Below, piece by piece: positions 42,401-46,705 of a stretch of 46,705 bases of DNA. Made by a program: the position numbers and the translations under genes. Position 1 is the first letter of the stretch. Every line of letters begins with the position of its first letter. The notes under the pieces were generated by a model, which saw only the letters and a list, made by a program, of their open reading frames with translations, was not told where the DNA came from and searched no databases. The DNA is taken from the NCBI RefSeq assembly GCF_003732265.1, contig NZ_MOBK01000015.1:1-46705 (forward strand). Direction: 5' to 3'. This DNA comes from Pseudomonas brassicacearum. GTDB lineage: Bacteria > Pseudomonadota > Gammaproteobacteria > Pseudomonadales > Pseudomonadaceae.

Positions 42401-43091
42401 GCAACGCGCTTCGTCGCTCCTGCAAACATTCGCTGATCAGTTCGGCCGGCTCTTTTCCTTCAACGCTGTCACGTTCACTGGCGAACAAACCGCGCACACG
42501 TGGCAACAACGCTGCCGGTCCGCCCCAATTGCTGCGGACCCAGTTCAGTGCATCGCCTTGCATCGGGTAACAAAACAACCGCCAGTAATCGCGCAGGACT
42601 TCGCCCAGCAAATCGCTGTGATCGGTTTCCAGGGTCTGGGTAAACAGGCTGCCGCTGTCGAATGCATGTTCGCGCAGCATGCGCTGGCACCAACTGTGGA
42701 TGGTCGAGACGGCCGCCTCATCCATCCATTGCGCGGCGATGTCCAGCCGGTTTGCACACCCGGACCACTGTTCTGGCAGGTACTGATCACGCAGTTCGGC
42801 AATGAGGCCATCCGGTGCAGGTGTTTCATCACGGAAGAATCGCGCGGCCTCGGCCAAACGTGTGCGGATACGTTCACGCAGCTCTTTGGTGGCGGCATCG
42901 GTGAAGGTCACGACGAGGATTTGCGGCGGCAACAGTTCACGCCCGAAACCACTCTCGTCATTGCCGTGACCGAGGACAAGGCGCAGATAAAGCGCGGAAA
43001 TGGTGAAGGTCTTGCCGGTCCCGGCGCTGGCTTCGATCAGTTGGCTGCCGCGCAGTGGGAAGGCCAGTGCCAGAGGTATTTTTGTGGTCAT
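39402..43091 (-). CDS. recB: Exodeoxyribonuclease V beta subunit RecB
   Basis: A 1229-residue UvrD-type helicase-nuclease from the ATG at 43091, overlapping the recC stop by 4 nt. Eleven extra residues are possible upstream but lie inside recC. Walker A is LIEASAGTGKTFTISALYLRLVL (about residues 18-40); ALIDEFQDTDPVQYRIF is motif II. The C-terminal nuclease domain has GRYYVADYKSNWLG with the D-x-K metal site. It carries the 3'-5' motor, the single nuclease and RecA loading after recombination hotspot recognition. Confidence 0.97.
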   Translation of the reverse strand: MTTKIPLALAFPLRGSQLIEASAGTGKTFTISALYLRLVLGHGNDESGFGRELLPPQILVVTFTDAATKELRERIRTRLAEAARFFRDETPAPDGLIAELRDQYLPEQWSGCANRLDIAAQWMDEAAVSTIHSWCQRMLREHAFDSGSLFTQTLETDHSDLLGEVLRDYWRLFCYPMQGDALNWVRSNWGGPAALLPRVRGLFASERDSVEGKEPAELISECLQERRSALLELKMPWRQWADELLVICHQGVASKSVDGRKMQARYFEPWFEKIKAWAEDEALEQLDIGTGFTRLTPDGMAEAWKGEVPRHPGLDAMPGLKASLDGLPTPDAAVLQHAAHWVGTRFEEEKRRRAEMGFDDMLLRLDAALQSEGGERLATLIREQFPVALIDEFQDTDPVQYRIFESIYRIEDNNPECGLFLIGDPKQAIYAFRGADIYTYLRARQATTGRLHTLGTNFRSSHGMVSAVNHVFERAESRESGRGAFLFREKNGDNPVPFLPVESQGRKEVLHVEGQVVPSLNIWHLSAEQPLSGAVYRQQLAAACASEITALLNGGQQGRAGFIADGKDFRGLLPADIAILVRDGKEAQAVRGELSARGVRSVYLSDKDSVFAAQEAHDVLTWLKACAEPDVERPLRAALACITLNLSLAELERLNRDELAWEARVMQFRGYRELWRKQGVLPMLRRLLHDFQLPQALIARSDGERVLTNLLHLSELLQQAAAELDGEQALIRHLSEHLALSGQAGEEQILRLESDEQLVKVVTIHKSKGLEYPLVFLPFICSAKPVDGSRLPLHYHDENGKAQVSLKPTAELITLADDERLAEDLRLLYVALTRAQHACWLGVTDLKRGNNNSSVLHLSALGYLLGGGSPLAESAGLKRWLEDLQQDCPALTYAEMPPATAELYHPPQNQASLLALRVPKRKASENWWIASYSALRIGDSMSVGSDEAPESPQAQKLFDDERLDPQAPREVAAGGGDIHRFPRGPNPGTFLHGLLEWAGDEGFAANPQAVEDAIARRCNRRGWEGWITTLSDWLQHLLKSPLHIGGGQAPVIFEQLTQYRVEMEFWFASHKVDVLKLDELVRQHTHNGVARVAAEPVLLNGMFKGFIDLTFEHEGRYYVADYKSNWLGVDDAAYTEQAMEQSILDNRYDLQYVLYLLALHRQLKARLVDYDYDRHVGGALYLFLRGTRAASQGVYFARPPKELIERLDRMFQGKPEPKAEPAWEQGVLL

Positions 43092-46000
43092 GAACGAGCC
43101 CCCTCGCTGGTCAGTGAACGCCACGGGGCTTCAAGCATCGGTTTATACAAGGCGTTGCACCAGTCGGGGAACGTTTCGTCGGCGAGCAGTGCATCGTAGT
43201 CAGCAAACTGTCGGGTGAGTGCCGGGTTTTCGCGGCGCTCTCCGTCCGTGGTCTGGCCATCGCCTTCATAGGCTTTGCGGGCAGCGACCTCGGCTTTCAG
43301 CGGATCGGTCTGGCCAAGCCAGGCGAAGGCCGTTTTAACTGCAACCGGCAGGGGTTGACGCATGCCCGCCTGCCAGGCCTCCAGAAGATGCCCCAGAGCT
43401 TTTAGTGCGGCGCCCTTCTCCAGCGGCTCCAGCAGCAGGCTATCGTCGCTGGCCACCAGTGCGGTGGTCATCGGTATGTCGCTGGCGCAGGCAACCAGGT
43501 GATTGACCCAAGGCCTCGTCAATCGGTGCCATTTGCGGTTTTTGATTGAGCCAATGCTGTTGGGAATGGTGGTGACCGACAGCAAGCCACCGTCTGCACG
43601 CTGATGCAGACCACTGAGCCAACCTTCGAGGCGCAGTCCTTCCAGCTCAAGATTCACAGGCAAAGCGCTGGTCAGCGGTGTCGGCCATAACGCCAGGAGC
43701 TGTTGATAACGCTGCAACAGATCCGGAAGCGGTTCGATCAATTCACGCTGAAGGCATTCGCCGAATCCGGCCATGGGCAGCAGCCCACTGTTTTGCAGGC
43801 GTTTGGCCTGGTCTTCCAGTGCCCGATCGGCGTGATCGATGCGTCCCATCGCCGCTGCAAGCAAGCTGTCGCTGAGGCTGTAGCGTTGCAGCGCATCGAG
43901 GACAAAGGGTTCTTCATCGGCCAAGGGCACTTCAGCTGCTTCGAAGAACACCTTGAGTCGCTGGCTGAAAAAATGTCGCACGGGATTGCGCAGGAAGTCC
44001 TGCAATTGACCGAGGCTCAGCGGCTCCTCTTGTACGTAAGCTTCAAGTACTTCGCCTTCAGCCACCTGATGGGTGATTTGATGAAGAACCTGCCATTCAT
44101 TGGCGTAGCTGAACAGCGCGTCACCCTCAAGGAAGTAACGAGCGCTGAAGGGCTGCAATGGATGTTCCTGAGTCATGGCCTCCAGCAGGCCCTCGTCCTC
44201 ATCGCGCAATCGCCAGCCGCTGGCGAGATGGTCACGCAATTGGCCAATCAGCACGGAAGCCGGGCGCTCACTGTTATCCCGAATGCTTCGACCTACCCAG
44301 CTGATGTAGAGCTGATCACGTGCCGACAGCAGCGCTTCCAATAGAAGATAGCGGTCATCTTCACGACGGGATCGATCGCCAGGGCGGTAGTCACTGCCCA
44401 TCAGATCGAAATCCAGCGGCGGTTGCGCACGAGGGTAGTCGCCATCGTTCATGCCCAGCAGACAGACGCGTTTGAACGGGATCGCCCGCATCGGCATCAA
44501 TGTGCAGAAGTTAACGGCACCGGCCAGAAAGCGCTGGGACAGGCGGCCCTGATCCAGTCCGGCCAGCCACGCTTCCCGAACCACGGTCAGCGGCAAATCG
44601 TCGTGCAAACCGACGGATTCACAGGTGTCGAGCCAGGTTTCGCGCAGCTCTTCGAGTTGGGCCAGCAAGTAGTCGTCGTGCTCGTTGCTGGCCAGGAAGA
44701 ACAGCTGCACCAATGCTTGCAAGCGAATGCCCCATTGCTTGGGCGGTGCAGGTTGAGCCAGTTCCTGATGGGCGATTTCCAACGCGTCCAGCAGGGCCAC
44801 CAAAGGTCCGATGAGCGCGGCATCCAGACCGCCAATTTCGTCGTACGGCTCAATGCCTTCGCACGCAATGGCGCTGCCCACGGCATAACCCAGCAGCATC
44901 CGGCGCAGGCCGAATCGCCAACTGTTTTGCTCCAGCGCTTCAGGCAAGCCCAGCCCCGCACGCTGCTCGGCATTCATTCCCCAGCGGATGCCCGCACCTT
45001 CGATCCAGCGGTGCAGCGTCGGCAGATCACGCTCCTCGACGCCGAAGCGGGCACGTAATGCTGGAACATCCAGCAGGTCGAGGATCTCGCTAACGGGGAA
45101 ACGACTGTCGGGAAGTTTGAGCAGGTGTTCGACCGCAATCAGCAGGGGATCGCGACCACGCTGGCCCTGATCCGCGAGCGTGAAGGGAATGAAACGAGGG
45201 TCGTTGCGTTCAATCTGACCGAATACGGCGCGAATATGCGGTGCATAACTGTCGATGTCCGGGACCATCACAATGATGTCGCGCGGCCTTAGATCTGGAT
45301 CAGCGCTGAAGCGTGCGAGGAGCTGATCATGCAGGATCTCGACTTCACGCTGGGCACTGTGGGCGATGTGAAAACGGATCGACTCGTCTTGCTCAAGATC
45401 GACGATGGGCCAGCATTCTCGTGTTTCGCTCAGTGGGCGTAATTCGAGAATGTCGTCCTGCAATTGATTGAGCATGTTCTTTGGCTGATTGTCGCTGAAC
45501 AGGTCGATGCGCCCATCACGAAATGCGGAGCTATAGCTGTTGGGATCGTCATAGCTGTCGAGAAGATTGATGTAGTCCCGTCCCTGTTTACCCCAGGCAG
45601 CGAGTAGCGGATGAGCATGCTGGTGCAGCGTTTGCGGGTCGAGTACGACGGGCATTCCGCTCTTGCGGGCCTGGCGCTTGTATTGATGCCGTAACAGGTC
45701 TTTATCGGCGACGATGTCAGCCCAATGGTAACGACATGGGTTATGCACACACAGCAGAACCTGACTGAAACGAGCCAGTCCGGCGAGTGCTTCGAGGGCT
45801 TGAGCGGGCAGCGAAGAAATCCCGAAAACGATCACCCGTGAAGGCAATCCGCTGGGGGCGACGTCGAGGCTGTTGATGCGTTCGATAAACCGTTGATGAA
45901 CACCGGCACGGCTTTGCGCCATGCCTTCCTCACCCACATCCAGCAACAGCGCTCGCCATAATTCGGCCTGCCAGCAGTTGGCTGGGGCCAGTGGTTTGGC

Positions 46001-46540
46001 TTCGCCTCTGCCGTTGCGTAATTGGTGACGACCTTCTGCCCAGTCTTCGAGCCAGTCGGCGCGATAGACCTGGTATTGGTCAAACAAGTCTGCGAGTCGC
46101 TCAGCTAACTGGTAGCGCTTACGCAAATCAGTGTCATGGGTCAGGAAGCGCTGCAGTGGCTCAAAGTGCGGTTGGTCAATCAGTTGCGGGAGGAGGCGCA
46201 TCAGACGCCAGGTCAGGGGCGCTTTATCGAGCAACGATTTGACCGGGATTTCATCCCGGCCAAGGACCATGCGATAAAGCTGCCACATGAAGCTACCGGG
46301 TAACTGCACGTCGATGGCGGCGGCAATACCGCAGCCGCCCATGTCATCCTCTTCCGGATCTTCCGCCAGGGCCAGCTTGAGCCACTGTGCGATGCCGTTG
46401 CTCTGCACCAGGGCGATTTCATTTTCCAGGGGAGCCAGCGGATAACGCCGCATTACGCTGATCACGAGGCTGCGCAGTTCATTCAGACTGTTACTTTGAA
46501 CCACCATAAAAGCAGCGTTGAGGGACGTGGCGTCCGGCAT
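43088..46540 (-). CDS. recC: Exodeoxyribonuclease V gamma subunit RecC
   Basis: A 1150-residue protein from the ATG at 46540, with AAGGA about 8 nt upstream; the frame could extend 8 codons. N-terminal FMVVQSNSLNELRSLVISVMRRYPLAPLENEIALVQSNGIAQWLKL and the later DIIVMVPDIDSYAPHIRAVFGQI, VCLLGMNDGDYPR and RPASVLIGQLRDHL blocks are RecC hallmarks. RecC splits the strands and scans for the recombination hotspot. It is the first gene of a three-gene coupled operon starting about 110 bp from the rRNA terminator. Confidence 0.97.
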   Translation of the reverse strand: MPDATSLNAAFMVVQSNSLNELRSLVISVMRRYPLAPLENEIALVQSNGIAQWLKLALAEDPEEDDMGGCGIAAAIDVQLPGSFMWQLYRMVLGRDEIPVKSLLDKAPLTWRLMRLLPQLIDQPHFEPLQRFLTHDTDLRKRYQLAERLADLFDQYQVYRADWLEDWAEGRHQLRNGRGEAKPLAPANCWQAELWRALLLDVGEEGMAQSRAGVHQRFIERINSLDVAPSGLPSRVIVFGISSLPAQALEALAGLARFSQVLLCVHNPCRYHWADIVADKDLLRHQYKRQARKSGMPVVLDPQTLHQHAHPLLAAWGKQGRDYINLLDSYDDPNSYSSAFRDGRIDLFSDNQPKNMLNQLQDDILELRPLSETRECWPIVDLEQDESIRFHIAHSAQREVEILHDQLLARFSADPDLRPRDIIVMVPDIDSYAPHIRAVFGQIERNDPRFIPFTLADQGQRGRDPLLIAVEHLLKLPDSRFPVSEILDLLDVPALRARFGVEERDLPTLHRWIEGAGIRWGMNAEQRAGLGLPEALEQNSWRFGLRRMLLGYAVGSAIACEGIEPYDEIGGLDAALIGPLVALLDALEIAHQELAQPAPPKQWGIRLQALVQLFFLASNEHDDYLLAQLEELRETWLDTCESVGLHDDLPLTVVREAWLAGLDQGRLSQRFLAGAVNFCTLMPMRAIPFKRVCLLGMNDGDYPRAQPPLDFDLMGSDYRPGDRSRREDDRYLLLEALLSARDQLYISWVGRSIRDNSERPASVLIGQLRDHLASGWRLRDEDEGLLEAMTQEHPLQPFSARYFLEGDALFSYANEWQVLHQITHQVAEGEVLEAYVQEEPLSLGQLQDFLRNPVRHFFSQRLKVFFEAAEVPLADEEPFVLDALQRYSLSDSLLAAAMGRIDHADRALEDQAKRLQNSGLLPMAGFGECLQRELIEPLPDLLQRYQQLLALWPTPLTSALPVNLELEGLRLEGWLSGLHQRADGGLLSVTTIPNSIGSIKNRKWHRLTRPWVNHLVACASDIPMTTALVASDDSLLLEPLEKGAALKALGHLLEAWQAGMRQPLPVAVKTAFAWLGQTDPLKAEVAARKAYEGDGQTTDGERRENPALTRQFADYDALLADETFPDWCNALYKPMLEAPWRSLTSEGARS

Positions 46541-46650
46541 AAAGGCTTCCTTGGGAAAATACAAACGCTAGGGCCGAACCTTAGCATTGTCGGGAGACTG
46601 TGACAGCCGGGAGCGGTCCGGTAATGCTGTACGAACTTTCCTGCGGACAA

Positions 46651-46686
46651 AACAAAACCCCTACCTGCATACGCAGATAGGGGTTT
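46651..46686 (-). terminator. Terminator of a leftward rRNA operon
   Basis: A 14-bp hairpin (46655-46668 with 46673-46686, loop 46669-46672) has AAACCCCTA/TAGGGGTTT ends. One pair is a mismatch on the plus strand but G-U on the minus strand, so the minus strand is the transcribed one. The T-rich tail on that strand (TTTTGTTTTG) completes the terminator. Confidence 0.8.
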
Positions 46687-46695
46687 CGGAATTTA

Positions 46696-46705
46696 ATCTT
46701 GACGA
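46696..46705 (-). rRNA. Probable 3' end of 5S rRNA (cut by the window edge)
   Basis: On the minus strand the window begins TCGTCAAGAT, followed by TAAATTCCGAAACCCC. Pseudomonas 5S rRNA genes end ...GGTCATCGTCAAGAT with this downstream context. Only about ten bases are visible, so the call depends on recall of that sequence and the adjacent terminator. Confidence 0.55.

Noticed and set aside
39516..43199. A 1227-codon open frame on the plus strand opposite recB
   Set aside because: It mirrors recB exactly, has no family-like sequence or ribosome-binding site, and is the usual by-product of GC-rich codon bias. The same applies to the 645-codon frame opposite the chemoreceptor (5273-7210).

Overview
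This window looks like a chromosomal segment of a Pseudomonas from the fluorescens lineage. The evidence is high GC content, seven paired copies of the GCGGGCTTGCTCGCGA-type REP palindrome, Pseudomonas-type gene neighbourhoods (mmsAB, yfiRNB, recCBD), Hfq/Crc-like AANAANAA motifs near start codons, and what appears to be the 3' end of a 5S rRNA at the right edge. There is no phage, CRISPR array or integrated island. The only mobile DNA visible is the tail of an IS256-type transposase at the left edge, plus REP-type repeats between genes.

Layout. 1-230: end of an insertion sequence. 434-5065: a DUF2252 kinase-fold protein, then an envelope-modification group made of an ArnT-like GT39 glycosyltransferase, a PAP2 phosphatase and a membrane-anchored histidine phosphatase. 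5189-7222: a chemoreceptor resembling the HBM-domain receptor McpS, with a sigma-28-like promoter. 7340-18641: the most interesting stretch. It encodes a DUF1329 protein, a DUF1302 outer-membrane protein, a secreted zinc phospholipase C / P1-nuclease-fold protein, an FGGY kinase, a GlpD-like FAD dehydrogenase, an alkyl-DHAP-synthase-like flavoprotein and a divergent AraC regulator. 18900-19490: a small DUF6124 gene behind a highly structured leader of about 190 nt. 19577-23751: a VOC protein, then an operon for a GntP-type permease, an RpiR regulator and an N-acyl-D-amino-acid deacylase. 24036-31042: a SulP transporter, an SDR epimerase-like protein, LysR regulators, MdaB and a YgiN-like monooxygenase, a TauE/SafE permease and a small cupin. 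31296-34831: mmsA-mmsB (valine catabolism) with a divergent LysR. 34828-37177: the c-di-GMP module yfiR-yfiN-yfiB. 37297-46540: recC-recB-recD in translationally coupled order. 46651-46705: an rRNA-operon terminator and the probable end of a leftward-transcribed 5S rRNA.

How the parts may work together. In the 7-18 kb block the kinase, the glycerol-3-phosphate-dehydrogenase-like enzyme and the alkyl-DHAP-synthase-like enzyme line up as ether-lipid synthesis run backwards. The same block encodes a secreted lipase-like protein and two lipid-associated envelope families. Four of its genes carry an Hfq/Crc-type A-rich motif near the start codon, which points to a catabolic system. I propose uptake and breakdown of glycerolipids, possibly glycerol ethers. 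The pathway is an inference; the domain identities and motifs are visible in the sequence. The other striking element is the leader ahead of the DUF6124 gene, whose hairpins include a C(UUCG)G tetraloop, a 10-bp perfect closing stem and two hairpins with the same TTAGCG loop.
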